Assembly (NCBI RefSeq): GCF_014836985.1
Contig: NZ_JACSPU010000005.1
Location: 62,001 to 126,000, forward strand
DNA from: Planococcus wigleyi
Lineage (GTDB): Bacteria > Bacillota > Bacilli > Bacillales_A > Planococcaceae
DNA length: 64,000 nt
Direction: 5' to 3'
The notes beneath the pieces were generated by a model. That model saw only the letters and a program-made list of their open reading frames with translations. It was not told where the DNA came from and searched no databases. This document shows, piece after piece, positions 53,322 through 62,921 of this stretch (position 1 is its first letter; each line of letters starts with the position of its first letter). A program made the translations under genes and the position numbers.

Positions 53322-54047
53322 TTATCCGCGCATCCTTTTCCTGAATCCCCATACCGCTACGCCGAAAATCACTACTGTATACGCAATAACCCACAGCATC
53401 GTTATGAAGACCTCGCTGTAATTGCCGGCAAACGCCGCCCTCACAGCATCTACCGCATGGGCGAATGGCAGCAGGTAAGCAACCGTCTCGAAAGTACCGC
53501 CGATCATTTCGAGCCCAAACCAGGTTCCGCTAAACCAGGTCGTGACATTGACGAAGATCGCAAAGATCGCCCCGACTTGCCGATCCGTGAAAAAGGTGCC
53601 GAAGAACAGGCCGAATGCGATATAAAGAAATGAAATGATGACCAGCAAACCAAATGCAGGAATAGCGTCATATGTAAATGGCATCCCCAAAAGCAGCGCT
53701 GCTCCGTAACAGGCAGACATCTGGATAAACGCTACCGGCAATAGCGGCAATGCATAGCCGATCAGGTAATCGGTGGCAGCCATCGGTGATGCGAAAATCC
53801 TCATTAAAAAAGAGCTGCTTTTGTCACGGCCAATGAGCATGCCGGTAAATAAAGTGATGAACGAAAAACTGAAGACGATGATGGCAGGAGCCAGCTTCTC
53901 CAGCGTAAAGAGATCAAACGGCATGTTTTCGGACATCATCGAAAACAGCCATAGCATCAGGACCGGCAAAACCATTCCAAAAAGCAGCGTCATGGGATCG
54001 CGCAAAATTTCCTTTCGATTCCGCTGTGCGAATGTTAGGGCCTTCAT
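53322..54047 (-). CDS. ABC-2 type transporter permease
   Basis: A 241-residue protein with about six membrane segments and the ABC-2 pattern (FAQRNRKEILRDPMTLL at the start, PFAHAVDAVRAAFAG near the end). It overlaps the ATPase gene by 4 nt, so both form one drug/lipid exporter. The cargo is unknown. Confidence 0.87.
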   Translation of the reverse strand: MKALTFAQRNRKEILRDPMTLLFGMVLPVLMLWLFSMMSENMPFDLFTLEKLAPAIIVFSFSFITLFTGMLIGRDKSSSFLMRIFASPMAATDYLIGYALPLLPVAFIQMSACYGAALLLGMPFTYDAIPAFGLLVIISFLYIAFGLFFGTFFTDRQVGAIFAIFVNVTTWFSGTWFGLEMIGGTFETVAYLLPFAHAVDAVRAAFAGNYSEVFITMLWVIAYTVVIFGVAVWGFRKRMRG

Positions 54048-54772
54048 GTACTTTCCCCCTCTGCTGTCAGTTGGAGAAATACATCCTGCAGCTTGATTTG
54101 CCCGGTCTGGTGTTTCAATTCCTCCAGTGTCCCCAGCGCCTGCAGCCTGCCTTTATGCATAATGCCAATGCGATCCGCCAGCGCTTCCACTTCTTCTAAA
54201 TAATGCGTCGTCAAAATAATAGTAATCTGCCCTTTCAAATTCAACAAAATCTGCCACAGATCCAAACGTGCCCGGACATCCAGCCCGACGGTCGGCTCAT
54301 CCAAAAAAATGATTTCCGGTTCTGAAATCATGGCCATTGCGATACTCAATCGGCGCTCCATTCCTCCTGACAGATTCCTTCCTTTGCTTTTGGCCCTTTC
54401 CGCCAAACCGAACATCTCCATCAGCCGGATTGCTTTTTGCTCTGCGTCCTGTTTTGTACTGCCATAAATTCTGGCAATGAACTCCAGATTTTCCTGTACA
54501 GACAAGTTGCGCGCCACTGCCGTTTCCTGAGGTGAAATGTTCAGCTTTTTCTTTACCGCTTGCGGATTTTCCACAATGCTGTCGCCCAGCATGATGGCGT
54601 CCCCACTTGTCGGTTCCATGAGGCAACTCAGCATTTTGATGGTGGTGGTCTTCCCCGCGCCATTTTCACCTAATAGGGCAAAAAACTCCCCTTGCCCTAT
54701 TGCTAAGGTAAGCTGGTCAACGGCAACTCGATCTTTGAACGTTTTGGTCAATTCCATAATTTTAATCTCCAT
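54044..54772 (-). CDS. ABC exporter ATP-binding protein
   Basis: A 242-residue ATPase with Walker A GENGAGKTT, signature NLSGGMERR, Walker B IIFLDEPTVGLD, and TTHYLEEVEAL. It belongs to the CcmA/DrrA export group and pairs with the ABC-2 permease. I chose the ATG at 54772 (MEIKIMEL), with AAGGAGG about 14 nt upstream. The frame continues upstream into the SDR region, but that is not credible coding. Confidence 0.88.
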   Translation of the reverse strand: MEIKIMELTKTFKDRVAVDQLTLAIGQGEFFALLGENGAGKTTTIKMLSCLMEPTSGDAIMLGDSIVENPQAVKKKLNISPQETAVARNLSVQENLEFIARIYGSTKQDAEQKAIRLMEMFGLAERAKSKGRNLSGGMERRLSIAMAMISEPEIIFLDEPTVGLDVRARLDLWQILLNLKGQITIILTTHYLEEVEALADRIGIMHKGRLQALGTLEELKHQTGQIKLQDVFLQLTAEGEST

Positions 54773-54941
54773 AAACCGGTTCCCGCCTCCTTTTCTCCAT
54801 TCTACCGCTAAGTCTCCTGAATAAATAATAAAGTGATATTCACATCTTTCCCCTGGGATTTCCAAAAAATCCGCACAACCGATAAAATAACCTTTAAAGA
54901 CTAAACCCAATTGAATGGGCTGAAAAAAAGGAAGTGATCGT

Positions 54942-55835
54942 TTGCTTACAGGAAATACAGTCATCATCACGGGCGGCAACAGCGGCATTGGATTGGAAAC
55001 GGCCAAAGGGCTACTGGCAATGGGGGCAAGAATCATCTTGGCTGTGCGTAATACGGAAAAAGGAAATGCCGCAAGAGCACTATTGGCTGAACTCCACCCC
55101 AGGGCTCAAATCGATGTGATGCAACTCGACTTAGCGGACCTGCAAAGTGTGAGAACCTTTGCCGACAAGTTCCAAAGTTCTTTTGACCAGCTCGATATTC
55201 TGATTAATAACGCCGGCATCATGGCACCGCCTTATGCCAAAACAAAAGACGGTTTTGAAATGCAGTTCGGCAGCAACCACCTGGGGCATTTTGCATTAAC
55301 CGGCCTGCTTTTGCCGCTGTTGGCAAACACCCCTGGCTCCCGGATTGTCACCATCAGCAGCCGGGCACACAGCCGGGGTTCAATCGACTTTGACAACCTC
55401 GACGGAGCAAAAGGATACCACGCAAAGAAATTCTATAACCAGAGCAAGCTGGCCAATTTGTACTTCGCTTTGGAACTGGATAAACGCTTGAAAGCACATG
55501 GCTTCCCAACCATCAGCATCGCCTGCCATCCGGGCGTCTCTGCCACCAATATCCTAAAGCTTGGCACGCGTGAAATACCGTCAGCTCTTAAACGCATCGC
55601 CAATCTTTTCCTCCAGCCTCCCGGCATGGGCGCTTTATCGACAATCTATGCGGCGACAGAACCGAACATGACAGGCGGCGAATACATCGGTCCTCTCGGC
55701 CAGTTTCAACGAAAAGGCTACCCTGCTCTTGGCACGCCCCATGCCAATGCAACGGACCAGGAAATCTCCCGAAGGCTGTGGGACGTATCGGAAAAATTGA
55801 CTCAGGTCAGTTATCCTTTTGATCTCTCCCATTAA
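54942..55835 (+). CDS. Short-chain dehydrogenase, retinol-dehydrogenase-like, paralogue B
   Basis: A 297-residue SDR very similar along its length to paralogue A, sharing KTKDGFE, FGSNHLGHFALTGLL, NQSKLAN and TGGEYIGPL. TTG is the start, with AAAGGAAG 7 nt upstream. The two paralogues likely arose by local duplication around the NUDIX and ABC-2 genes. Catalytic residues (ISSRAH Ser, YNQSK Tyr/Lys) are intact. Confidence 0.85.
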   Translation: MLTGNTVIITGGNSGIGLETAKGLLAMGARIILAVRNTEKGNAARALLAELHPRAQIDVMQLDLADLQSVRTFADKFQSSFDQLDILINNAGIMAPPYAKTKDGFEMQFGSNHLGHFALTGLLLPLLANTPGSRIVTISSRAHSRGSIDFDNLDGAKGYHAKKFYNQSKLANLYFALELDKRLKAHGFPTISIACHPGVSATNILKLGTREIPSALKRIANLFLQPPGMGALSTIYAATEPNMTGGEYIGPLGQFQRKGYPALGTPHANATDQEISRRLWDVSEKLTQVSYPFDLSH

Positions 55836-55990
55836 AAGATATTTACTGCATACCATTTCTCAAAGAAGAAGCTTCATCCGGGGTAAAAAAATTCCATATC
55901 CAGACATATTGTTTATTCTTGCGGGAATACTGAAAAGACGAGTTAGGATTTACGTTGCAATTATTTTTAAAAGATGGAGGAATTTATGGT

Positions 55991-57004
55991 ATGAACCAAA
56001 AAAACATTACGGTCGGTGGCATCGAATTGGAATGGAATTTGGAAACTGGCGAAGTTCTGTTTGAAGGAGGAGATGTGGTTCTCTTTTGGACCTCGGCAAT
56101 GGAAACATTCTTTGACACAATTAAAGACATTTCTGGAATCGAAGCCACACAATTGGTTTTGGAAACCACCGGATTTCGCCAAGGCGTCATTGTTGGAGAA
56201 GGGTTCAAAGACATGAAGCAAATTGATACATCAAATGTTGTTGAATGGATCTCCAATACATACGCTCCTGCCGGTTGGGGCAAAGTTGAAATCGTTGAAA
56301 TGGATAATGAAAAAAATACATTTACGATGCATATCCAGAACGATTGGGAGTATAAGATGAACCTGCTGAAAAACAAAAACTCAAAAGGCATTTTTGTGCC
56401 TTCGCACTATGCCGGTGTCCTAACCGGCTTGTTCGGCATCAATTTCTGGTATAAAATCATTCAGCATCAAAATGACAGTACGCCATATAGCATTGTGGAG
56501 TACTTCCCTTCAACCGTGACCGTCCAGCAAAACATCCATGAGCTGTCCCGCAAACAGGAAGCTGAACAAATCCGAAAGCTGGAAGCCCGGGTCAATGAGC
56601 ATACACAATCTCTTCAGAACCTGGTGAAGGAACTATCCTCTCCCATCATCCCTGTGCTGGAAGGCATTATTGTGGTGCCGATGATCGGCAGCTACGATGA
56701 ACAGCGGACTGAAGATTTGATTTTTAAAACTCTGACCGAGTTGCCGAAGCATAAAGCGGATTACCTGTTGGTAGATCTAAGCGGGCTGAATCAGCACATC
56801 ACGGAGCATACCGCATCGTTGATCGATAAACTTGGCGCTTCTGCGAGGCTGTTGGGAACTGAAGTCATTCTTGTCGGCATCTCCCCGGAACTCGCCATTA
56901 TCATTGCACAATCCCAAAACAGCCTGAATACTTTTGAATCGCTGCAAAGCCTCCAGCATGGCATCTACTATGCACTTGGCCGAAGCGGACGAAAAATTGT
57001 CTGA
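55991..57004 (+). CDS. RsbR-type STAS protein with a different N-terminal sensor domain
   Basis: A 337-residue protein with a V4R/haem-like or XylR-N-type N-terminal domain (about 1-190), a short coiled coil (EQIRKLEARVNEHTQ) and a C-terminal STAS domain. In the STAS part DLSGLNQHITEHTA keeps a Thr at the first RsbR phosphosite, unlike the STAS protein at 34871. The second site (GISPELAIIIA) has Ile. It may be a stressosome sensor. I chose the ATG at 55991, 9 nt after GGAGG. Confidence 0.78.
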   Translation: MNQKNITVGGIELEWNLETGEVLFEGGDVVLFWTSAMETFFDTIKDISGIEATQLVLETTGFRQGVIVGEGFKDMKQIDTSNVVEWISNTYAPAGWGKVEIVEMDNEKNTFTMHIQNDWEYKMNLLKNKNSKGIFVPSHYAGVLTGLFGINFWYKIIQHQNDSTPYSIVEYFPSTVTVQQNIHELSRKQEAEQIRKLEARVNEHTQSLQNLVKELSSPIIPVLEGIIVVPMIGSYDEQRTEDLIFKTLTELPKHKADYLLVDLSGLNQHITEHTASLIDKLGASARLLGTEVILVGISPELAIIIAQSQNSLNTFESLQSLQHGIYYALGRSGRKIV

Positions 57005-57139
57005 CAGGTTCGAGTTTCCAAAATGACCGTTTCTTCTTGAAGACTTTTCCTCCTGAAAAGAATATAATAATCTTTGTCTGTTTTATGATTGCAGGCAGGA
57101 TAGCCATTGGTTCAATCAATGGTTAATGGAGGAGATCAC

Positions 57140-58051
57140 TTGAACGCAAAAGCTTTTTCATTGGCATTATTCTCAGTTTTAATATGGGGCTCTTCCTTTG
57201 CCGCCATTCGCGTTGGACTGCAGGGCGGCTATGACGCAGGACAGAATGTGCTGGTCCGTTTCCTGATTGCCTCGGCATTGTTCCTGATTTATGCACTGTG
57301 GCCGGGAACCAAATTTCGGCTGCCCGAAAAAGGCGATGCCGTTCGGATCCTTATTCTCGGTTGGATCGGCATCAGCTTGTACCATATCTTCGTTACATTT
57401 GGCATGGAAACGATTTCTGCCGGCACCGCCGGCATGCTGGTCGGTTCCGGACCGATTTTTACAGCGCTGATTGCGGCTTTTGTTTTAAAGGAAAGATTGA
57501 CTGGCCTTGGCTGGATGGGTCTGGGCATTGGGTTTATCGGTATTCTGTTTATCGCTTTCGGATCTGCAGGTGCATCCCTCACTTTGACCAATGGTGCATT
57601 GCTGGTATTGGTCGCTGCGTTTGCATCAGCAATTTTCTTTGTTTTCCAGAAGCCGCTGCTGACACGCTACTCGGCGATTGAATTGACCGCTTACTTTACA
57701 TGGGCCGGCACTTTGCCATTTCTTATTTTTTCACCGGGCCTCTTCAGTGCCATGCAAAGCGCCACACTGGAAGCCCATTTAGCGATTCTTTATGTGGGCA
57801 TATTCCCTGCGGCAATCGCCTATGTCACATGGGCAACAGCTTTGTCACTTGCTAATGCCAGCTCTGTTTCAAGCCTGATTTATCTGGAACCGGCAGTAGC
57901 GATTATCGTTGCCTGGATGTGGCTCCATGAACTGCCGACTGCTTTGTCGCTTATCGGTGGCGTCATTGCAATCGGCGGGGTCATGATCGTCAATCTAATG
58001 GGCAGAAAACGCCCGGTACTTTCCGGTAAAACTGCGGAAAACTCGTTATAG
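57140..58051 (+). CDS. EamA/DMT-family transporter
   Basis: A 303-residue transporter with ten membrane segments in two EamA repeats (WGSSFAAIRVG; GTLPFLIF; WMWLHELP at the end). It is a metabolite exporter of unknown substrate. The start is TTG, 5 nt after GGAGGAG. Confidence 0.87.
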   Translation: MNAKAFSLALFSVLIWGSSFAAIRVGLQGGYDAGQNVLVRFLIASALFLIYALWPGTKFRLPEKGDAVRILILGWIGISLYHIFVTFGMETISAGTAGMLVGSGPIFTALIAAFVLKERLTGLGWMGLGIGFIGILFIAFGSAGASLTLTNGALLVLVAAFASAIFFVFQKPLLTRYSAIELTAYFTWAGTLPFLIFSPGLFSAMQSATLEAHLAILYVGIFPAAIAYVTWATALSLANASSVSSLIYLEPAVAIIVAWMWLHELPTALSLIGGVIAIGGVMIVNLMGRKRPVLSGKTAENSL

Positions 58052-58059
58052 AAACTCAA

Positions 58060-58098
58060 AAAAACGCTGTCTGGAATCAATCCAGACAGCGTTTTTTA
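58060..58098. terminator. Bidirectional terminator after the DMT gene
   Basis: A 15-bp stem, AAAACGCTGTCTGGA/TCCAGACAGCGTTTT, with T-runs. Confidence 0.95.
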
Positions 58099-58152
58099 TT
58101 AGATCAGCCCTAAAGTGCGGAATTCCCCGGCTTCCTTTAGTCCCTTGTTTTC

Positions 58153-59274
58153 TTACTCTTCAATCCGGAACCAGCCCGGTGCCTTGGTCACCATATTCCA
58201 TAAGTTCTCTGGAATATCCAGCTGTTCTTTTTTGCTCAAATGGATTGCCTGAAAAATCTCTTCGTCCCGGCTTTTTTTCACTTTCGCCAACCAGTCCGGG
58301 TCCATGATCAAGGCATGGCCAAGCGACACCAACGGCGTGACTTCCAATGCTTCTTTCACTTGCTTAAGCGTCTGTAAGCCCCCTACCCCGATCACCGGTA
58401 CACGGTTGCCAATATGCTGTTGGATCATTTCCACACGTGACCGGTTGTCTTCCTCACGGATCGATCCGCCGAAAAATTTGCCGACTGACGCATGGATGTA
58501 GTCGATGCCTTCGTCAGCAATGGCCTCCAAAAACTTCAATGTATCATCCATTGTGATGCCCGGTTCTTCACGTTCTTCCGGACTGATCCGGTAACCCACG
58601 ACAAAAGGCTTCTCTGCATATTCAGCAACAGCTTGCTGGATCGATCTGATGACGGCTATCGGAAACGCCATGCGCGCAGTCACATCGCCTCCCCATTTGT
58701 CGGTGCGGACATTGGAATGGGGAGAAAAGAATTGCTGGATCAAATACGTATTGGCGCCGTGTATTTCGACTCCATCAAAGCCTGCTTGGATAGCCCGTCT
58801 GGCGGCTTCTCCGAATGCCGCAATCGTTGCTTCAATTTCTTCCTCGGTCATTTCACGCGGAACCGCCGCATTGGGGCGCGGCGCCGGCACTGCGCTTGGT
58901 CCAACCGGCTGTTCGCCTTTCAGCAAGTCTTCATTCGACATGCGTCCGGCATGATAAAGCTGCAGGATTGCTTTAGCGCCTCCGTCTTGAATGGATGTTG
59001 CTAAACGGGTCAGACTGACAATTCGTTCATCGCTGTCTGCCCCTAATGGATCCGGAAATCCGACACCCAACGGCTCGACATGTGCACAAGCCGTAATGAC
59101 AGCTCCCAGTCCGCTTTCGGCACGCCTTTTGTAATAGATTAGTTCGTCTTCTGTCACATCGCCATTCGGATCTGAAGATGATGTGGTCATCGGTGCCATC
59201 AGAATGCGGTTTTTGACAGACAAACCGGATGTAAACGTATACGGTTCAAATATATTTTGTGTGGTAATGGCCAT
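58153..59274 (-). CDS. NADH:flavin oxidoreductase, old yellow enzyme type
   Basis: A 373-residue FMN beta-barrel enzyme that reduces activated double bonds. MAPMTTSS is the FMN region, GFDGVEIHGANTYLIQQF carries the catalytic His/Asn pair, and LGHALIMDPDWL closes the barrel. It is YqjM/NamA-like in length. The natural substrate is unknown. Confidence 0.92.
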   Translation of the reverse strand: MAITTQNIFEPYTFTSGLSVKNRILMAPMTTSSSDPNGDVTEDELIYYKRRAESGLGAVITACAHVEPLGVGFPDPLGADSDERIVSLTRLATSIQDGGAKAILQLYHAGRMSNEDLLKGEQPVGPSAVPAPRPNAAVPREMTEEEIEATIAAFGEAARRAIQAGFDGVEIHGANTYLIQQFFSPHSNVRTDKWGGDVTARMAFPIAVIRSIQQAVAEYAEKPFVVGYRISPEEREEPGITMDDTLKFLEAIADEGIDYIHASVGKFFGGSIREEDNRSRVEMIQQHIGNRVPVIGVGGLQTLKQVKEALEVTPLVSLGHALIMDPDWLAKVKKSRDEEIFQAIHLSKKEQLDIPENLWNMVTKAPGWFRIEE

Positions 59275-59428
59275 TTAAATTCCTCCTTGACTATCTCTTT
59301 ACCCTTACACTGGTGCCGACAAGCCTGGCCCCTTTATTTACATCGTATCCGATTAGCAGCCAGTTGAAAGCGCATCTGCTTTGCAATAGATAAATTCAGC
59401 CTTTTGGCTGACATGCAAAAGCACCGTC

Positions 59429-59474
59429 AAAAACAAACCACCTTCGATTGTGCCTAATCTCACAATCGAAGGTG
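59429..59474 (-). terminator. Terminator of the DJ-1/PfpI gene
   Basis: A 14-bp stem, CACCTTCGATTGTG/CACAATCGAAGGTG. On the minus strand it is followed by TTTGTTTTT. Confidence 0.85.
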
Positions 59475-59490
59475 ACCTATTCAGCTGACA

Positions 59491-60102
59491 TTATTGTTTA
59501 GTATTCATGTATTCGTGATAGCCTTGTTTAAAAAAGTCGTACCACTCATCGATTTCTTCCTGTGGAGCCGATTGAAGGGCTTCCATCACTTCTTTGCCGA
59601 ACTCCAAAAATGCCGAGCCGTTGGCAGTGATGACGTTTCCGCTCCGGACCGCCTGCTGCTGCAGGTAGCCTGCTTCATTCGTATAGCTGTCCCCTGCTGT
59701 TTCCTTTAAGTCTTCCAGGTAATTGCTGGTGTGCGGAATTTCATTCAACAGCCCATTTCTTCCCAGAAATACCGTAGCATCGCAAATTGCACCAAACACC
59801 ACTTTCTTTTCGATGGCTTTGCCGACCAGTTTCATGATCCGTTCGCTGCCTTCTTTTCGCCAAGAATTGCCGCCGATCAGAATCAGTCCCGCAAACTCTT
59901 CCGGTGCATCATCCAGTCCGTAATCCGGGAGCACCGTAAAGCCGCCGATTGATCGGATCGGTTCCTTTGTCAGCGACACCGTCTTGACATCGAATCTTCG
60001 TCCCTGGCCCTCCGGCTCTTCGTTAAGCGCCGCAGCCAATGAAGCTGCTTCCCAGTCGGCATACTCGTCCAGCAACACAAACAAAACTTTTTGATCGCTC
60101 AT
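59491..60102 (-). CDS. DJ-1/PfpI-family protein
   Basis: A 203-residue protein with the nucleophile elbow GAICDATVFLGRNG (Cys) and the usual Glu near the start (LDEYADWE). It may be a stress chaperone, glyoxalase-like or YoaZ-like protein. I chose the ATG at 60102, 7 nt after AAAGGAGG. Confidence 0.87.
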   Translation of the reverse strand: MSDQKVLFVLLDEYADWEAASLAAALNEEPEGQGRRFDVKTVSLTKEPIRSIGGFTVLPDYGLDDAPEEFAGLILIGGNSWRKEGSERIMKLVGKAIEKKVVFGAICDATVFLGRNGLLNEIPHTSNYLEDLKETAGDSYTNEAGYLQQQAVRSGNVITANGSAFLEFGKEVMEALQSAPQEEIDEWYDFFKQGYHEYMNTKQ

Positions 60103-60249
60103 TTTCTCGCCTCCTTTTCGATTGAATATTCGATTTATTATTAAAGAGATTATAGCACAGGCAAAGAATCCCTTAAACAGCAAAGACATGATCGGCGGAC
60201 AGAGCGGGTATAATATAAGTAACACTTCAACAAAATAAGGAGGTCCATT

Positions 60250-61722
60250 ATGAATAAAAAGGAACTAACCCATACCGGCTGGCAGCTGGAAAATAGCTAT
60301 TCGCGGTTGCCTGAAGTTTTTTATAGAAAAATCACGGTCCATCCGGTGAAGTCGCCTAAATTGGTCATCTTTAATGAGGCATTGGCAGAAAAACTTGGTC
60401 TGGATCCTGCAGAATTAACAGCTGAAGACGGGGTCGCCATCCTGGCTGGAAATCAGGTTCCTGAAGGCAGCACACCGATTGCCCAGGCTTATGCAGGTCA
60501 TCAATTCGGCAATTTCACGATGCTTGGAGATGGCCGTGCTTTATTGATTGGCGAACAGCTCACACCATCCGGCAAACGATTGGATATCCAGTTGAAAGGC
60601 TCGGGCAGAACGCCTTATTCCCGCGGCGGCGACGGTCGTGCTGCATTAAGGCCTATGCTTCGCGAGTACCTCATCAGTGAAGCGATGCACGGTCTGGGCA
60701 TTGCGACGACCCGCAGCTTGTCCGTTGTCGAAACCGGTGAAATGGTCCGTCGGGAAACAGCGCTGCCTGGAGCGGTCATGACACGGATTGCTGACAGCCA
60801 TCTGCGCGTCGGCACATTCCAATACGCTGCAAGATTCGGTACCAAAGAAGACTTGAAAGCACTGGCCGACTATGCGCTGGAGCGCCACTTTCCGCATGTC
60901 CAAGACGCTTCGCACCCGTATCTTGCCTTATTCCAGGAAGTCATCAAACGGCAAGCAGCTTTGCTTGCCAAATGGCAGCTCGTCGGTTTTATTCACGGAG
61001 TTATGAATACCGACAACATGGCGATTAGTGGAGAAACCATCGATTATGGACCTTGCGCATTCATGGATAGCTATGATCCGAAGACGGTTTTCAGCTCCAT
61101 CGATGTTCAAGGCCGCTATGCTTACGGCAATCAGCCGATGATTGCCGGATGGAACTTGGCACGTTTTGCGGAGAGCCTGTTGCCTTTGCTGCATGATACT
61201 CCGGAGGAAGCGGTCAATATGGCACAGGAAGAACTCACCGGCTATATTGAGCAGTTCCAGAACCACTGGCTATCCGGCATGCGCAAAAAACTTGGGATCT
61301 TCAATGAAGAAGCTGAAGATTCCACATTGGTGGAAGCATTGCTGAATCTGATGCACCAACATGATGCCGATTACACCAATCTGTTCCGTGCGCTGACTTT
61401 CACGAAACTCCAGGGCAGTGAATTGTTTGAAACGCCAGAGTTCAAGGAATGGCACAGTTCTTGGCAGGCACGTCTGGAGCGCCAGAAGGAGTCGCAGGAA
61501 GAGAGCCAGCAATTGATGCGCAACAACAATCCGGCCATCATCCCCCGCAATCACCGGGTGGAAGAAGCCCTGGCCGCAGCAGAATTCCAGGGAGATTACA
61601 GCGTCCTTCACCGGCTGCTCACAGTCCTGGCTGACCCTTATGCCCATTCTGCCGAACAGGAAGCCTATACGGAACCGCCGGAGCCGACAAACGGGCCTTA
61701 TCAGACTTTCTGCGGAACGTAA
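60250..61722 (+). CDS. selO: SelO/YdiU-family protein AMPylase, cysteine form
   Basis: A 490-residue pseudokinase-fold enzyme that adds AMP to proteins, homologous to selenoprotein [29 protein letters not shown] and [22 protein letters not shown] are the active-site segments. The end is QTFCGT, then TAA, so the residue that is selenocysteine in animal SelO is Cys here. AAGGAGG lies 7 nt before the ATG. It is 45 kb from the sel cluster, so linkage is not evident. Confidence 0.93.
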   Translation: MNKKELTHTGWQLENSYSRLPEVFYRKITVHPVKSPKLVIFNEALAEKLGLDPAELTAEDGVAILAGNQVPEGSTPIAQAYAGHQFGNFTMLGDGRALLIGEQLTPSGKRLDIQLKGSGRTPYSRGGDGRAALRPMLREYLISEAMHGLGIATTRSLSVVETGEMVRRETALPGAVMTRIADSHLRVGTFQYAARFGTKEDLKALADYALERHFPHVQDASHPYLALFQEVIKRQAALLAKWQLVGFIHGVMNTDNMAISGETIDYGPCAFMDSYDPKTVFSSIDVQGRYAYGNQPMIAGWNLARFAESLLPLLHDTPEEAVNMAQEELTGYIEQFQNHWLSGMRKKLGIFNEEAEDSTLVEALLNLMHQHDADYTNLFRALTFTKLQGSELFETPEFKEWHSSWQARLERQKESQEESQQLMRNNNPAIIPRNHRVEEALAAAEFQGDYSVLHRLLTVLADPYAHSAEQEAYTEPPEPTNGPYQTFCGT

Positions 61723-61866
61723 TGATGATTCAACAAGCTCTCTATTCTCTAGGGTTTAAGGGGCAGTAGATCTATAATTTCTTCTCTTTCATCTGCCCAG
61801 CTAACGTTTGTAGAACTTCAATAAGGGAACATCCTAAGTACAGCTTAATCAGTAAAAAATTTCTTT

Positions 61867-61895
61867 TTGTAGTTTCCTCTTTATATTGTTACAAT
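61867..61895 (+). promoter_or_regulatory. Probable promoter of the aldolase gene
   Basis: TTGTAG at 61867-61872 and TACAAT at 61890-61895 have 17 bp between them. The leader to the ATG is about 80 nt. Confidence 0.55.
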
Positions 61896-61978
61896 ATTCA
61901 GTGAAAGAGGTTCTTTGCAGTAAATTTTTTATAATCAAGCGGTTAACTTTCTAAAAATTTATCTAAGGAGCTGGGACG

Positions 61979-62866
61979 ATGAATCAAGAACAATTGGAAT
62001 TCGTGAAAAATGGGAAAGGTTTTATTGCTGCGCTTGACCAAAGTGGTGGCAGCACACCAAAAGCACTCGCACTTTACGGGGTGTCAGAAGACCAATATTC
62101 AACAGAAGAGGAAATGTATGACCTGATCCACGAAATGCGGACACGCGTCATGACGGCTCCTTCCTTCAATTCCGATTCGATTATCGGCGCAATCCTTTTT
62201 GAACAGACGATGGACCGTAAAGTCGAGGGCCAATACACAGCTGATTATTTATGGCAGCAAAAAGGGGTTGTGCCTTTCTTGAAAGTCGACAAGGGCCTTG
62301 CAGATGAAGAAAACGGCGTTCAGGTCATGAAGCTGATTCCGGATTTGGACGATGTGCTGAAACGCGCCAACGAACGAAACATCTTCGGCACCAAAATGCG
62401 TTCGGTCATTAAGGAAGCCAATCCGGAAGGCATCAAGAAAGTAGTCGAGCAGCAATTCGAAGTCGGCAAGCAGATTCTGGCAGCTGGCTTGGTGCCGATT
62501 CTTGAACCGGAAGTCGATATCAACAGCACGGACAAAGAACAAATCGAACAAATCCTGAAAGAGGAAATGTTGAAGCACTTGGACCAATTGAGTGAGGATC
62601 AAAATATCATGATCAAAATCACCATTCCAACAGTCGATAACTTCTTCAAGGAATTGATTGACCACCCTCGTGTACTCCGCGTAGTGGCTTTGTCCGGCGG
62701 CTATAAACGAGATGATGCCAATCAGAAATTGGCTGCCAACGAAGGGCTGATCGCCAGCTTTTCTCGCGCCTTGTCCGAAGGCGTCAGCGCCAGCCAATCC
62801 GATGAAGAATTCAATGCCATGCTGGAAAACTCCATCAAAGGCATTTACGAAGCTTCCATTACATGA
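61979..62866 (+). CDS. fda: Fructose-bisphosphate aldolase, class I
   Basis: A 295-residue Schiff-base aldolase of glycolysis. [13 protein letters not shown] is the start typical of bacterial class I enzymes, [11 protein letters not shown] carries one lysine, LVPILEPEV the Glu, and IMIKITIP holds the Schiff-base Lys. Firmicutes usually also have a class II enzyme. AAGGAG lies 8 nt before the ATG. Confidence 0.93.
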   Translation: MNQEQLEFVKNGKGFIAALDQSGGSTPKALALYGVSEDQYSTEEEMYDLIHEMRTRVMTAPSFNSDSIIGAILFEQTMDRKVEGQYTADYLWQQKGVVPFLKVDKGLADEENGVQVMKLIPDLDDVLKRANERNIFGTKMRSVIKEANPEGIKKVVEQQFEVGKQILAAGLVPILEPEVDINSTDKEQIEQILKEEMLKHLDQLSEDQNIMIKITIPTVDNFFKELIDHPRVLRVVALSGGYKRDDANQKLAANEGLIASFSRALSEGVSASQSDEEFNAMLENSIKGIYEASIT

Positions 62867-62872
62867 CTCCAC

Positions 62873-62912
62873 GAAAATGCCCTGCAGCGATTAACGCTGC
62901 AGGGCATTTTTG
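62873..62912. terminator. Bidirectional terminator between the aldolase and acyl-CoA synthetase genes
   Basis: A 16-bp stem, AAAATGCCCTGCAGCG with its complement, followed by a T-run. Confidence 0.95.
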
Positions 62913-62921
62913 TTTTGAGAA

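Noticed and set aside
55986-55994. A start-stop minigene (ATG GTA TGA) before the STAS gene
   Set aside because: It is a chance overlap. The real ATG at 55991 has GGAGG 9 nt upstream.
61714-61722. A selenocysteine codon at the end of SelO
   Set aside because: The codon is TGC (Cys) and the gene stops with TAA, so no recoding is involved.
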